The position numbers and the translations under genes were made by a program. Source: Sphingopyxis sp. MWB1 (GTDB lineage: Bacteria; Pseudomonadota; Alphaproteobacteria; Sphingomonadales; Sphingomonadaceae). Taken from it: 64,000 bases of DNA. The notes beneath the pieces are model-generated. The model was not told the origin of the DNA. It saw only the letters and a list, made by a program, of their open reading frames with translations, and ran no database searches. Each line of letters starts with the position of its first letter. The stretch's first letter is position 1. The stretch is from NCBI RefSeq assembly GCF_000763945.1, contig NZ_JQFJ01000002.1:2407501-2471500 (forward strand). Reading direction: 5' to 3'. Shown piece by piece: positions 1-9,230 of the stretch.

Positions 1-10
1 ACCTAATCTA

Positions 11-1426
11 TTAATCGCCGGATGGGGACGAGGGTTCCGGACCCAGCATTTTTCGCGGATCGACCAGCTGGTCGAAGGTGGCGGCATCGACATAGCCAAG
101 TTGAAGCGCAGCCTCTTTCAGCGTGGTTCCACTTTCATGGGCGTGCTTGGCAATTTTGGCGGCCTTGTCATAGCCGATTTCGGGCGCGAGCGCGGTGACG
201 AGCATCAGCGACCGGTCCACCAGTTCGGATATGCGCGCGCGATTGGGGGTTATGCCTGTCACACAATGATCGGTGAAACCCGCCATGCCGCGCGCGAGCA
301 GGTCGACCGAGCGCAGCACATTGGCGCCGATCAGCGGCTTGAAGACATTGAGTTGTAAATGCCCTTGCATCCCGCCGACGGTCACCGCCTGATGATTGCC
401 GATGACCTGCGCCGCGACCATCGTGAGCATTTCGCACTGGGTCGGATTGACCTTGCCCGGCATGATCGAGCTGCCCGGTTCATTGGCGGGCAGGTCAATC
501 TCCCCCAGCCCCGCGCGCGGACCGGAGGCGAGGAGGCGGATATCATTGGCAATTTTGGTCAGCGTGACCGCCAGCGTGTTGAGCGCGCCTGAGAAAAAGA
601 CCAGGCCGTCGTTTGACGCCAGTGCCTCGAACTTGTTGGGGGCGGGTTCAAAGGCGATGCTGGTCATGCGGCTCAGTTCGCTCGTCATGGCGCGGTCAAA
701 ATCCGGCGGGGCGTTGAGCCCGGTGCCGACCGCCGTGCCGCCTTGCGCCAATTTGCAGATATTGTGCGTGAGCGCGCTTTCGATCCGCGCGCGGCAGGCA
801 ATAAGCTGCGCAACAAAGGCGGAAAATTCCTGACCCAGCGTCAGCGGAGTTGCATCCTGCAAATGGGTGCGGCCGATCTTGACCAGATCGTCCCACGCCG
901 CGGCCTTTTCGGTGAGCGCGTCGATCAGCGCGCCAAGGGCGGGGAGCAGATGCTGCTGCGTTTCGAGCGCGACGGCGATATGAAGCGCGGTGGGAAAGCT
1001 GTCGTTCGACGACTGGCCGCGATTGACATGATCATTGGGATGGACCGGGCTTTTGCCGCCGCGCGTTCCCGTCAGCGCTTCATTGGCAATCCCCGCGATC
1101 ACTTCATTCACATTCATGTTCGACTGGGTGCCGCTGCCCGTTTGCCAGATGGCGAGCGGAAACTGGCCGTCATATCGCCCGCTGGCCACCGCATCGGCGG
1201 CTTGTTCGATGACTTCGGCAATTTGGGGGTCGAGGCCGTGCCCGCGATTGACCCGCGCCGCCGCGCCCTTGATCCGCGCGAGCGCGTGGATGATCGGCAT
1301 CGGCATGCGCTCGGCATCGGGAAAGGCGAAATTATGGCGGCTACGCTCGGTTTGCGCGCCCCAATAGGCGGTGGCGGGGACAGCAATATCGCCGAGGCTG
1401 TCGCTTTCGATCCGCTGGTCGGTCAT
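11..1426 (-). CDS. fumC: Fumarate hydratase, class II
   Basis: Catalyses the reversible hydration of fumarate to L-malate in the TCA cycle, in the cytoplasm as a homotetramer. The 471-residue product has the usual class II length. It carries the superfamily signature [11 protein letters not shown] and the upstream [14 protein letters not shown] region that forms part of the active site. I chose the ATG at 1426 (MTDQRIESD) over an upstream in-frame start. It overlaps the stop of the preceding small membrane gene as ATGA, which implies translational coupling, and family proteins start about here. It is the last gene of a minus-strand group sspB - small membrane gene - fumC. The class II enzyme is iron-independent and oxygen-stable. 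Confidence 0.97.
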   Translation of the reverse strand: MTDQRIESDSLGDIAVPATAYWGAQTERSRHNFAFPDAERMPMPIIHALARIKGAAARVNRGHGLDPQIAEVIEQAADAVASGRYDGQFPLAIWQTGSGTQSNMNVNEVIAGIANEALTGTRGGKSPVHPNDHVNRGQSSNDSFPTALHIAVALETQQHLLPALGALIDALTEKAAAWDDLVKIGRTHLQDATPLTLGQEFSAFVAQLIACRARIESALTHNICKLAQGGTAVGTGLNAPPDFDRAMTSELSRMTSIAFEPAPNKFEALASNDGLVFFSGALNTLAVTLTKIANDIRLLASGPRAGLGEIDLPANEPGSSIMPGKVNPTQCEMLTMVAAQVIGNHQAVTVGGMQGHLQLNVFKPLIGANVLRSVDLLARGMAGFTDHCVTGITPNRARISELVDRSLMLVTALAPEIGYDKAAKIAKHAHESGTTLKEAALQLGYVDAATFDQLVDPRKMLGPEPSSPSGD

Positions 1427-1737
1427 GCCCATAATATCCTGATCAGCAATATGGCGGCGGCCCATATCATCGCAACCGCGCCCAATATCTGCCAATAGCC
1501 ATTGTCGCCAAGCCGGCGACGCAGCCAGGCTGCCGCGAGCCAGACGATGACGAGCGCGGGGGTCAGCGCCACGAGGCTGAAGCGCAAAAGCCCGTCGATC
1601 ATTTCATTTTGCGGCCGCGCGGTGCGGAAAATCGTAGTGCCTTCGACCCCCCACCAAAAGGCGGCGGTCAACACGACCATTCCGATGATCGCCCAATATT
1701 GCCAGAAACGCGACGGCGGCCAGAAGGGGCCGGCCAC
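1423..1737 (-). CDS. Small integral membrane protein, unknown function
   Basis: A 104-residue protein with about three hydrophobic segments: residues 12-30, 51-70 ([20 protein letters not shown]) and 82-101. I see no catalytic motif and do not recognise a named family. The likely start is GTG at 1737, one base after the sspB stop, and the end overlaps fumC as ATGA. It is therefore tightly co-transcribed with both. Its tryptophan-rich, helical make-up suggests an inner-membrane protein. The link to fumarase is positional only. Confidence 0.7.
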   Translation of the reverse strand: MAGPFWPPSRFWQYWAIIGMVVLTAAFWWGVEGTTIFRTARPQNEMIDGLLRFSLVALTPALVIVWLAAAWLRRRLGDNGYWQILGAVAMIWAAAILLIRILWA

Positions 1738-1738
1738 G

Positions 1739-2221
1739 CTATTTTCTCTTGCCGAAGTCCACCGTCACGACGTTGGATCCATCTTCGCTCAACACTTCGG
1801 GGCGGTCATTTTCCGCTTCATCATGCGGTTCGGGCGAAGCAAAATCTTCATCGCTAACCTGAAATTGCAGGCCGAAATCCACCGAGGGATCGACGAAGGC
1901 AGTGATGGCGGCATAAGGAATAACCAGGATCGAAGGCGTCTGGTTGAAGGACAGGCCGACACTGAAATGATCGGGCTCGACCGTCAGATCCCAGAAGCGA
2001 TTCTGGAGGACGATCGTCATTTCATCGGGAAATTTGGCGACCAGATGCGCGGGAATGTCGACGCCCGGCGCCTGTGTCTTGAAGGTGATATAGAAATGAT
2101 GCTCGCCGGGCAGGCTGTCGCTGCCCTCTATCTGCCGCAAAACGCGGCCGACCACGGCGCGCAACGCATCCTGCACGATTTCATCATAGGGAATCAGGCT
2201 GTCACGAACATCATCACTCAT
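1739..2221 (-). CDS. sspB: SspB-family ClpXP adaptor
   Basis: 160 residues matching the alphaproteobacterial SspB (stringent starvation protein B) family. In this family SspB tethers ssrA-tagged or other substrates to the ClpX unfoldase for degradation. The central region (HHFYITFKTQAPGVDIP, then FPDEMTIVLQNRFWDL) is the conserved beta-sandwich fold. The acidic tail (EDFASPEPHDEAEND) ends in a short basic/hydrophobic C-terminus (VTVDFGKRK), like the ClpX-docking tail of known SspB proteins. The start at 2221 is chosen because the longer reading frame upstream is antisense to hisB. Divergent from hisB with a 96-bp intergenic region. Confidence 0.88.
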   Translation of the reverse strand: MSDDVRDSLIPYDEIVQDALRAVVGRVLRQIEGSDSLPGEHHFYITFKTQAPGVDIPAHLVAKFPDEMTIVLQNRFWDLTVEPDHFSVGLSFNQTPSILVIPYAAITAFVDPSVDFGLQFQVSDEDFASPEPHDEAENDRPEVLSEDGSNVVTVDFGKRK

Positions 2222-2317
2222 GCCTGCGGGGATGAACGCGCGTCGCGCGCCGGTCAAGGGGGTCGCGTGGGAAGAGAGTCTCCTTGCACCGCGAAAAGCG
2301 GGTGCTAAAGGGACGCC

Positions 2318-2905
2318 ATGCGAACCGCCACCGTCCAGCGCACGACCAAGGAAACCGACATTTCCATCACCGTCAATCTCGACGGGACGGGAAATTATGT
2401 TGTTTCCACCGGCATCGGTTTTCTCGACCATATGGTCGAGCAATTGTCGCGCCATTCGCTGATCGACATTAGCATGCAAGTGAAGGGCGACCTTCACATC
2501 GACCAGCATCATACGGTCGAGGACAGCGCGCTGGCGCTGGGCGAAGCCATGGCGAAAGCGCTGGGCGACAAGCGCGGCATCGCCCGTTACGGCGAGGCGC
2601 ATGCGCCGATGGACGAAACGCTGACCCGCTGTATCCTCGATATTTCGGGGCGTCCGCATTGCGTGTGGAAGTCGGGCTTTTCGCAGCCGCGGCTGGGCGA
2701 AATGGACACCGAGCTTTTCTCGCACTGGTTCCAGAGCTTTTCGCAGACGGCGGGCATCACCCTGCATATCGAAACCCTTTATGGTGAGAATAATCACCAT
2801 ATTGCCGAGAGCATGTACAAGGCGCTGGCGCGCGCGCTGCGCCAGGCGGTCGAGATCGACCCGCGCAAGGGCGACAGCATTCCCAGCACCAAGGGGGTGC
2901 TGTGA
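2318..2905 (+). CDS. hisB: Imidazoleglycerol-phosphate dehydratase
   Basis: Sixth step of histidine biosynthesis: imidazole glycerol phosphate to imidazole acetol phosphate. The 195-residue monofunctional form is typical outside enterobacteria, with no phosphatase domain. The metal-binding His/Glu clusters are visible: GFLDHM and HHTVEDSAL in the first half, [14 protein letters not shown] in the second. It is the first gene of a his cluster hisB-hisH-hisA-hisF on the plus strand. A GC-rich palindrome separates it from hisH. Confidence 0.97.
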   Translation: MRTATVQRTTKETDISITVNLDGTGNYVVSTGIGFLDHMVEQLSRHSLIDISMQVKGDLHIDQHHTVEDSALALGEAMAKALGDKRGIARYGEAHAPMDETLTRCILDISGRPHCVWKSGFSQPRLGEMDTELFSHWFQSFSQTAGITLHIETLYGENNHHIAESMYKALARALRQAVEIDPRKGDSIPSTKGVL

Positions 2906-2908
2906 TCC

Positions 2909-2932
2909 TCCCCTCCCGCAAGCGGGAGGGGA
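2909..2932. repeat. Perfect GC palindrome between hisB and hisH
   Basis: Two 11-base arms (2909-2919 and 2922-2932) are perfect reverse complements around an AA loop; the core is CCCTCCCGC/GCGGGAGGG. Its right arm holds the purine-rich ribosome binding site of hisH, which starts five bases downstream. It resembles a common short intergenic repeat of sphingomonad genomes (from memory). No T-run follows, so it is not a simple terminator. Confidence 0.8.
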
Positions 2933-2936
2933 TGAG

Positions 2937-3542
2937 ATGACCCTGGCCCTTATCGATTATGGCGCGGGCAATCTTCGCTCGGTGCATAATGCGCTGCGTG
3001 CCGCGGGGGCCGATGATGTCGCGGTGACCGCCGATCCCGATGTGGTGGCACGGGCCGACCGCATCCTTCTGCCCGGTGTTGGCGCTTTTGCCGCCTGCAT
3101 GAACGGGCTGCGCGCAATCGACGGGATGGTCGAGGCGCTGGAAGCGCGGGTGCGCGGCGAAGGCGCGCCTTTTCTAGGCATTTGTGTCGGCATGCAATTG
3201 CTCGCCGAAGCGGGCGAGGAACATGGGCGGCATCCGGGACTTGGCTGGATCGGTGGGACGGTGCGCGCCTTTGCGCCGCAGCCGGGCCTGCGTATTCCGC
3301 ATATGGGCTGGAATGATGTGACGCCGGCGGCGGCGCATCCGGTGATTGCCGCGGGCGAGGCTTATTATCTGCACGGCTATCATTTCGCCGACGCTGCCGA
3401 TGTGGCGGCGACGAGCCGCCATGGCGGGGATTTTGTCGCGGCGGTCGCGCGGGACAATATCATCGGCGTTCAGTTTCACCCCGAAAAAAGCCAGGCCTAT
3501 GGGCTGGCGACGCTTGAAAGGTTTTTGACGTGGCGTCCGTAA
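2937..3542 (+). CDS. hisH: Imidazole glycerol phosphate synthase, glutaminase subunit
   Basis: Class I glutamine amidotransferase subunit that supplies ammonia to HisF. The catalytic cysteine is in [10 protein letters not shown] and the His/Glu pair in VQFHPEKSQ. It starts with the usual [14 protein letters not shown] segment. At 201 residues it has normal length. The ATG at 2937 is chosen because homology begins there and GGGAGGGG lies just upstream, inside the palindrome at 2909-2932. It overlaps the start of hisA by 13 bases, so the two are probably coupled. Confidence 0.96.
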   Translation: MTLALIDYGAGNLRSVHNALRAAGADDVAVTADPDVVARADRILLPGVGAFAACMNGLRAIDGMVEALEARVRGEGAPFLGICVGMQLLAEAGEEHGRHPGLGWIGGTVRAFAPQPGLRIPHMGWNDVTPAAAHPVIAAGEAYYLHGYHFADAADVAATSRHGGDFVAAVARDNIIGVQFHPEKSQAYGLATLERFLTWRP

Positions 3543-4276
3543 ATTCCGGCCTGACTATCTTTCCCGCCATCGACCTCAAAGGCGGGCAGGTGGTGCGGCT
3601 GGCCGAGGGCGATATGGATCGCGCGACCGTCTATGGCGACGATCCGGCGGGGCAGGCGCGCCTTTTTGCCGAAGCGGGCGCGACGCATCTGCATGTCGTC
3701 GACCTTGATGGCGCCTTTGCGGGCGCGAGCGTCAATGGCGCGGCGGTTGAGGCCATCATCGCGGCCTTTCCCGGCAAGGTGCAGGTCGGCGGGGGCATTC
3801 GCGACAGGGCGGGCGTGGATCGCTGGCTGGCGCTGGGGGTCGAGCGGGTGATCATCGGCACGGCGGCGCTCAAAAATCCCGATTTCGTCAAATCGGCGGC
3901 GCGCGACCTGCCGGGGCGGATCGTCGTCGGGGTCGATGCGCGCGAGGGCATGGTCGCGACCGAGGGCTGGGCCGATGTGTCCGACGTGCGCGTCGAGGAT
4001 CTCGCCCGCCGGTTCGAGGATGCAGGCGTCGCGGCGCTGCTCTTCACCGATGTGGGGCGCGACGGGCTGCTGAAAGGCTGCAATGTTGCGGCGACCGTGG
4101 CGCTGGCGCAGGCGGTCGATATCCCGGTGATTGCGAGCGGCGGGGTCGCGGCGATCGGCGATATTCACGCGCTGCGCCCCCACGTCGCGGATGGCATCGA
4201 GGGGGTGATTACCGGGCGGGCGCTTTATGACGGGCGGCTCGATCTGGCCCAGGCGATTGCGGTGGGGCAGGCGTGA
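3530..4276 (+). CDS. hisA: ProFAR isomerase (phosphoribosylformimino-AICAR-P isomerase)
   Basis: Fourth step of histidine biosynthesis, an Amadori rearrangement carried out by a TIM barrel. Visible are the N-terminal general-base Asp ([14 protein letters not shown]), the first phosphate site GGGIRD, and the second-half catalytic region FTDVGRDG with a phosphate loop at VIASGGVA. 248 residues. Starts with GTG at 3530 inside the end of hisH. HisA and HisF are homologous half-barrel duplications, and both halves are intact here. Confidence 0.96.
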   Translation: MASVNSGLTIFPAIDLKGGQVVRLAEGDMDRATVYGDDPAGQARLFAEAGATHLHVVDLDGAFAGASVNGAAVEAIIAAFPGKVQVGGGIRDRAGVDRWLALGVERVIIGTAALKNPDFVKSAARDLPGRIVVGVDAREGMVATEGWADVSDVRVEDLARRFEDAGVAALLFTDVGRDGLLKGCNVAATVALAQAVDIPVIASGGVAAIGDIHALRPHVADGIEGVITGRALYDGRLDLAQAIAVGQA

Positions 4277-4282
4277 ATCCTG

Positions 4283-4383
4283 CCTCTCAACCCCGTTCGT
4301 GTCGAGCGAAGTCGAGACACCCCCAGGCAAAGCGCCCAGCCAAGACGTGTCTCGACTTCGCTCGACACGAGCGGAATGAGAGG
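4283..4383. repeat. Large imperfect inverted repeat between hisA and hisF
   Basis: Two 27-base arms at 4294-4320 and 4347-4373 match as reverse complements with a single difference (the core is GTGTCTCGACTTCGCTCGAC). An outer CCTCTCA/TGAGAGG pair at 4283-4289 and 4377-4383 extends it. The 26-base centre is GC-rich. It fills almost the whole hisA-hisF gap. A degenerate single arm of the same type lies at about 5675-5702 of the 55 kb region (55672-55701), upstream of lysA, so this is a dispersed REP-like element. Confidence 0.85.
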
Positions 4384-4391
4384 TTGGTGCC

Positions 4392-5156
4392 ATGACTGTT
4401 CGCACCCGTGTGATTCCCTGCCTCGACGTCGCCGATGGGCGCGTGGTGAAGGGGGTGAATTTCGTCGATCTGCGCGATGCGGGCGATCCGGTCGAGGCGG
4501 CGCGCGCTTATGATGCCGCCGGAGCCGACGAGCTTTGCTTCCTTGACATCAGCGCGAGCCATCAGGGGCGCGGCACTTTGCTCGATATGGTGGCGCGTAC
4601 CGCCGAGGTCTGCTTCATGCCGCTGACCGTCGGCGGCGGGGTGCGTAGCGCCGAGGATGCGCGCGCGCTGTTGCTCGCGGGCGCGGACAAGGTGGCGGTA
4701 AACAGCGCGGCTGTCGCGCGTCCCGAACTGGTCGCCGATATTGCCGACCGCTTTGGCAGCCAATGCGCGGTGGGCAGTATTGACGCGCGCAAAGTCGCGG
4801 ATGGCCGGTGGGAGATTTTCACCCATGGCGGCCGCAAGCCCACGGGGATCGACGCGCTCGACCATGCGGTGCGGCTGGCAGAGCTGGGCGCGGGCGAGCT
4901 GCTGGTGACGAGCATGGACCGCGACGGGACGAAGGATGGCTATGACCTCGCGCTCACCCGCGCGATTGCCGATGCGGTGTCGGTGCCGGTGATAGCATCG
5001 GGGGGCGTCGGCAATCTCGACCATCTGGTGGCAGGCGTCCTCGAAGGCGGGGCGAGCGCGGTGCTGGCGGCGAGCATCTTTCATTTTGGCGAAGCGACCA
5101 TTGCCGAGGCGCATGCGCGGCTGGCGGCGGCAGGACTGCCCGTTCGCGCGCATTAG
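4392..5156 (+). CDS. hisF: Imidazole glycerol phosphate synthase, cyclase subunit
   Basis: Condenses ammonia from HisH with PRFAR to give imidazole glycerol phosphate plus AICAR. 254 residues, a TIM barrel. Key elements are [15 protein letters not shown] with the catalytic Asp near residue 11, phosphate loop [21 protein letters not shown] with the second catalytic Asp, and VIASGGVGN. The start is ATG at 4392 after GAGAGG, which forms part of the upstream inverted repeat. Last his gene of this cluster; hisE, which often follows hisF in alphaproteobacteria, is absent here. Confidence 0.97.
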   Translation: MTVRTRVIPCLDVADGRVVKGVNFVDLRDAGDPVEAARAYDAAGADELCFLDISASHQGRGTLLDMVARTAEVCFMPLTVGGGVRSAEDARALLLAGADKVAVNSAAVARPELVADIADRFGSQCAVGSIDARKVADGRWEIFTHGGRKPTGIDALDHAVRLAELGAGELLVTSMDRDGTKDGYDLALTRAIADAVSVPVIASGGVGNLDHLVAGVLEGGASAVLAASIFHFGEATIAEAHARLAAAGLPVRAH

Positions 5157-5257
5157 TCTCCCCCCTTCGCGGGGACGCGCTATGTTTATAAAGGAGTGGC
5201 CCATATCGGCCGCGACAACGGGCTGGTCAGCCGCGATTGTCGATGTAATAGAAGCCT

Positions 5258-6331
5258 ATGCTTCTCCTGCGCCGCCATATGACCGATATTTTGCCCATCG
5301 CGGCTGTTGTGGTCGCGATTTTGTGCCTGTCGGTGGCGTTACCGCCGCTTTTCGTTGCCCTGATCCTCGGCGCGGCGGTGATGATGGCGGTGCATCATGC
5401 CGAAGTGGTCGCGCACCGGGTCGGCGAGCCCTTTGGCACACTGATCCTCGCGCTCGCGGTCACGGTGATCGAGGTGGGGCTGATCCTGACGCTGATGCAG
5501 GCCGAGCCCGAAAAGACCGAAGCGCTGGCGCGCGACACGGTTTTTGCCGCCGTGATGGTGATCATCAATCTGTTAATGGGGCTGTGCCTGCTCGTCGGCA
5601 GTTTGCGCCACCATGAGCAGCGGTTCCAGCGTACCGGCATCGGCGCGGCGCTCGCAACACTGACCGTGCTAACGGTGGTTTCGCTGGTGCTGCCCAATTT
5701 CACGTCGAGCGCGCCGGGGCCGCGCTATACCAATGACCAGCTTGCCTTTGTCGCGGCGGCGTCGCTGATCCTTTATGCGACCTTTGCGCTCGTCCAGACG
5801 GTGCGGCACCGCTATTATTTTCTGCCCGATGCCGAGGATATTGCCGCGGGCGACGATCATGCCGATCCGCCGAGCAACCGGCGGACGCTGGCGTCGGGGG
5901 CGCTGCTACTCGCGAGCCTGATCGCGGTGGTGCTGCTCGCCAAATATCTCTCGCCGGTGATTGGCGAGATGCTGGCGAGCGCAGGCGCGCCTGCCGCAGT
6001 GCTGGGGGTGATTATCGCTGCGCTGGTGCTTGCGCCCGAGGGCGTGGCGGCGGCGCGCGCGGCGCGGGCCGACCGGCTTCAGACCAGCCTCAACCTTGCG
6101 CTGGGATCGGCGCTGGCGACCATCGGGCTGACCATTCCCGCTGTCGCCATCCTGTCGATCGTTGCCGATATGCCGATTGTGCTGGGACTCGACGCCAAAA
6201 GCTCGGTGCTGCTTTTCCTGTCGCTGATCGTCGCGTCGCAAACACTGGCCAATGGGCGGACGACCGTGCTGCAAGGCACGATCCACCTCATTCTGTTCGC
6301 CATTTACCTGTTCACCACATTCGAGCCCTGA
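5258..6331 (+). CDS. chaA: ChaA-type Ca2+/Na+:H+ antiporter
   Basis: Inner-membrane cation/proton exchanger of the CaCA superfamily (CAX/ChaA branch), about 357 residues with some 11 hydrophobic helices. The two inverted alpha-repeat regions are clear: GEPFGTLILALAVTVIE in the first half and LAPEGVAAARAARAD followed by LNLALGSALATIGLTIP in the second. These acidic residues bind the cation in known members. The start could be ATG 5258 or 5279; neither has a strong ribosome binding site. It follows hisF by about 100 bases and is probably a separate unit. Confidence 0.9.
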   Translation: MLLLRRHMTDILPIAAVVVAILCLSVALPPLFVALILGAAVMMAVHHAEVVAHRVGEPFGTLILALAVTVIEVGLILTLMQAEPEKTEALARDTVFAAVMVIINLLMGLCLLVGSLRHHEQRFQRTGIGAALATLTVLTVVSLVLPNFTSSAPGPRYTNDQLAFVAAASLILYATFALVQTVRHRYYFLPDAEDIAAGDDHADPPSNRRTLASGALLLASLIAVVLLAKYLSPVIGEMLASAGAPAAVLGVIIAALVLAPEGVAAARAARADRLQTSLNLALGSALATIGLTIPAVAILSIVADMPIVLGLDAKSSVLLFLSLIVASQTLANGRTTVLQGTIHLILFAIYLFTTFEP

Positions 6332-6349
6332 GCGGGGCGCCCGCACGGG

Positions 6350-7486
6350 TCAGGTCCGGCGAACGAACACCGTTCCGGCTGAATAGCCCGCGCCAAAGGA
6401 GCAGATGAGGCCGGTGTCGCCCGCCTGCATGTCGTCATGGTGCAGGTGGAAGGCAATGATCGACCCCGCACTCGATGTATTGCCATAGCGGTCGAGCACG
6501 GTCGGGCTTTCCTCTGCGCTCGCTTCATGGCCCAGCACCTTGTGCGCGATCAGGCGGTTCATATTGCTGTTCGCCTGATGCAGCCACAGCCGGCGCATGT
6601 CGGCGCCCGCCAGCCCCAGCCGTTCCATTTCCTCGACGATCATCGCCGCGACCATGGGAACGACTTCCTTGAACACCTTGCGCCCTTCCTGAACAAACAG
6701 CTTGTCGGTCTTGGGCGCTTGCTGGTCGATGCCGCCATGGGCGTGGTTGAGGAAGCCGAAATTATTGCGGATATTGTTGGAAAAGACGGTTTTGAGCCTG
6801 GTACCCAAAATGTCCCAATGGCCGGCGGGGGCGATATCCTTTGCCTCGACCAATATGGCGGTGGCGACATCGCCAAAGATGAAATGGCTGTCGCGGTCGC
6901 GCCAGTTCAAATGGCCCGAACAGATTTCGGGGTTCACCACCAGCACGCTCTTCGCATGGCCCGCGCGAATATAATCGGCGGCGGTCTGAATGCCGAAGGT
7001 CGCCGAGGAGCAGGCGACATTCATGTCAAAGGCAAAGCCGTCGATGCCCAGCGCATTCTGAATTTCGATGGCCATGGCGGGATAGGCGCGCTGCATATTG
7101 GAGGCCGCGCAAAGCACCGCATTGACCTCTGAAGCATCGCGGCCCGCGCGGGTCAGCGCGTCTTTTGCCGCGGCGACGCCTATTTCGGCCAATATGGAGA
7201 GATCTTCATCGGCGCGTTCGGCGAGGCGCGGCGCCATATGCTGCGGGTCCAAAATCCCTGCCTTGTCGACGACATGACGCGCCCCGATGCCGCTTGCCTT
7301 TTCTATAAATTCGACGCTCGATTCGGTCAGCGGCTCCAGCTCTCCCGCCGCGATGGCATCGGCATTTTCCCTGTTGTAAAGAGCAACATAGGCGTTAAAA
7401 CTTGTCACAAGTTCTTCGTTCGAAATGGTTTCGGCGGGGGTGAACAGGCCGGTTGCGGAAATAACCGGCTGCAGTGCGTGCGACAT
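6350..7486 (-). CDS. Beta-ketoacyl-ACP synthase III-like enzyme
   Basis: Thiolase-fold condensing enzyme of the FabH type, 378 residues, longer than E. coli FabH (317). The Cys-His-Asn triad is visible: Cys159 in NVACSSATFG, His in LWLHQANSNMNR and Asn in RYGNTSSAGS. Long FabH paralogues of this type (for example the Pseudomonas PA3286 group) prime fatty acid synthesis from medium-chain acyl-CoA rather than acetyl-CoA. That specificity is an inference here. Convergent with chaA and not in a fab cluster. Confidence 0.88.
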   Translation of the reverse strand: MSHALQPVISATGLFTPAETISNEELVTSFNAYVALYNRENADAIAAGELEPLTESSVEFIEKASGIGARHVVDKAGILDPQHMAPRLAERADEDLSILAEIGVAAAKDALTRAGRDASEVNAVLCAASNMQRAYPAMAIEIQNALGIDGFAFDMNVACSSATFGIQTAADYIRAGHAKSVLVVNPEICSGHLNWRDRDSHFIFGDVATAILVEAKDIAPAGHWDILGTRLKTVFSNNIRNNFGFLNHAHGGIDQQAPKTDKLFVQEGRKVFKEVVPMVAAMIVEEMERLGLAGADMRRLWLHQANSNMNRLIAHKVLGHEASAEESPTVLDRYGNTSSAGSIIAFHLHHDDMQAGDTGLICSFGAGYSAGTVFVRRT

Positions 7487-7680
7487 ATTGGGTCTCGCCT
7501 GTCTTATGATAGTGAAACAGCCTGATTAGGCCCGCTCGCGGCGCGGTGCAACGGCCTATCCCACGCTGGCTTCAAACCATTTCGGCGTCCTGGTTAACCT
7601 GTCACTAAGCTTTTGAGTGGCAGATTATGGGATGAAGCCTCCGGGGGATGGCTCCCCGGGCGCGATGCGGGAGCATGACC

Positions 7681-8232
7681 ATGGCGACGTCATCCGGACC
7701 GGCCGCTGGCGATATGTCGCTGGCTGAAATCAAGGAATTTGCAGGCTTTCCTGCGGGAACGCAGCGCTATATCCGCCGCTCGCTCGACATCGGGCTGGAA
7801 CGCGACGACGCCGTCGCCCGCTGGTCGCGCGATGTGGTCGAGGAAACTGCGATTCGCGTACAGGCAAAAGTCTATCGCCGCCTCGATGATATTCGCTCGC
7901 ACATGCCCGAGGACAGCGGGCTCGACGCGCTCGAAGGCTTTATGGCGCCGCTGGTGGCGGTATCGGCCTTTGATCTGGGTCAGGACCGGTTGCCGGGCTT
8001 TGGCCCCTATCGTTTCCTGTATGAGCGATTGCTTGGCGCACATGTCCGTCCCTGGCTGCCCGGCGCCTTTTGCGCGGCGGCCTCGCTGCCGCACCTCCAC
8101 CCCGACAAGCGCAAGACCCTGCTCCAGTCGATCAGCGAGGCGGCGGCGACAGCCCCCGGATGGTCCTCACGCGAGCCGAGTTTTTACCCCGAATGGGTCG
8201 AGAAGATCGACGAGACGCGGCCCGCCAATTGA
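7681..8232 (+). CDS. Hypothetical protein
   Basis: 183 residues, not recognised. The protein is soluble, with no signal peptide or membrane segment. It has an N-terminal FPAGTQRYIRRSLDIGLERDDAVARW region of helical character, charged mid-region helices, and a proline/tryptophan-rich end (GWSSREPSFYPEWVEKIDE). I chose ATG 7681 because GGGAG lies seven bases upstream; an ATG at 7675 is too close to it. Convergent with the TSUP gene, from which it is separated by a perfect hairpin at 8237-8260. No neighbour suggests a role. Confidence 0.65.
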   Translation: MATSSGPAAGDMSLAEIKEFAGFPAGTQRYIRRSLDIGLERDDAVARWSRDVVEETAIRVQAKVYRRLDDIRSHMPEDSGLDALEGFMAPLVAVSAFDLGQDRLPGFGPYRFLYERLLGAHVRPWLPGAFCAAASLPHLHPDKRKTLLQSISEAAATAPGWSSREPSFYPEWVEKIDETRPAN

Positions 8233-8236
8233 GGAA

Positions 8237-8260
8237 GCGGAAGCTCGTCGCAGCTTCCGC
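8237..8260. terminator. Probable bidirectional terminator hairpin
   Basis: A perfect 9-bp stem (GCGGAAGCT / AGCTTCCGC) with a six-base loop lies exactly between two convergent genes ending at 8232 and 8263. The T-run is weak, so termination is inferred from position and stem strength. Confidence 0.55.
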
Positions 8261-8262
8261 CC

Positions 8263-9033
8263 CTAGGCCGCGAGGAAACGCCACAGGCCGAAACTGCTCG
8301 TCGCGGTGAGGACGACGCCCACCAGAATGAGCAGCAGCTTGGGCGAAAAGCGCTTGGCCATGAAGGCACCGATCGGTGCCGCCATCACGCCGCCGATCAG
8401 CAGCCCCAGCGTGGCCCCGGCAATATCTTCAATGCCCAAATGCCAGATGAAGGTGGCGGAGACGGCGACGGTCAGGAAGAATTCGACGCTGTTGACCGTC
8501 CCGACGACCTTGCGCGGCTCGGCCCCCTGTACGAGAAGGTTCGAGGTGACCACCGGTCCCCAGCCGCCGCCCCCCGCCGCGTCGAGAAAGCCGCCGACAA
8601 GGCCGAGCGGCGCGATGACTTTCGGCTTGCGGAATTTGGGGGGATAGAAAAGCCCCCGAAAGAGGAGCCAGACGCCAACCGCGACCAGATAGCCGAGGAT
8701 GAAGGGCTTGACGATATCGCCGTCGATCGAGGTGAGGAGATAGGCGCCCGTCACCCCGCCGATCACGCCCGGAATGAGCAGGCGGAAGAAGAGCGACCAT
8801 TCGATATTGCGCTGGATCATATGGCTGATCCCCGAAACCGCGGTGGTGAACACCTCCACCACATGGATGCGCGCCGAAGCGGTGGCGGGGGGAACCCCCA
8901 TGACCGCGACGAGCAACGTGTTGCAGATGACCCCAAAGGCCATGCCGAGCGCGCCGTCGACGAGCTGCGCTGCAAAGCCGATCAGGATGAACGGCAGGAT
9001 CGCCGTCAGATCCAAAGGCAAAAATTCGCTCAT
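8263..9033 (-). CDS. TSUP/TauE-SafE family membrane permease
   Basis: 256-residue inner-membrane protein with about eight hydrophobic helices in two homologous halves. The family signatures are the N-terminal GFAAQLVDGALGMAFGV and, in the second half, GGFLDAAGGGGWGPVVTSNL. Members move anions such as sulfite, sulfoacetate or other small carboxylates/sulfonates. The substrate here cannot be told from sequence. It stands alone: LysR lies upstream on the same strand but 197 bases away, with a GC-rich hairpin at about 9086-9113 between them. Confidence 0.88.
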   Translation of the reverse strand: MSEFLPLDLTAILPFILIGFAAQLVDGALGMAFGVICNTLLVAVMGVPPATASARIHVVEVFTTAVSGISHMIQRNIEWSLFFRLLIPGVIGGVTGAYLLTSIDGDIVKPFILGYLVAVGVWLLFRGLFYPPKFRKPKVIAPLGLVGGFLDAAGGGGWGPVVTSNLLVQGAEPRKVVGTVNSVEFFLTVAVSATFIWHLGIEDIAGATLGLLIGGVMAAPIGAFMAKRFSPKLLLILVGVVLTATSSFGLWRFLAA

Positions 9034-9192
9034 GCCATTATCCCAACTGTAGGAGTTGAGAAGTGGCTGCCCGTTTTTTGATTATCGCGCCAGCGCAAAT
9101 TTTCTGCTGGCGCCCAAGCTAATTATTTATGCGCCGAACCGAGGCGGGGAAGCGCGCGTCTTTTCGGTATCAGGGCGCAATAACGGGACTGC

Positions 9193-9216
9193 GGATCAAG
9201 CCCGGGGTCAGGATGA
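9193..9216. repeat. Single-arm copy of a dispersed repeat
   Basis: Reads GGATCAAGCCCGGGGTCAGG and onward, a variant of the arm seen as an inverted pair at 57047-57124 and singly at 58179-58203. It lies in the 197-base gap between the LysR and TSUP genes. Nothing coding is seen there. Confidence 0.6.
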
Positions 9217-9230
9217 GGAAAGAGGTTGTA

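Noticed and set aside
101..1498. Plus-strand open frames opposite fumC
   Set aside because: They lie fully inside fumC on the other strand and have no family-like sequence; high-GC codon bias creates such shadows.
5182..5257. Possible small gene starting at ATG 5182 after a good AAAGGAG
   Set aside because: The purine run lies after that ATG, not before it, and the frame soon enters antiporter sequence in the wrong phase.
9086..9113. GCGCCAGC/GCTGGCGC hairpin as a terminator of LysR
   Set aside because: A stem of 8 bp is present but no T-run follows on the relevant strand; left unassigned.
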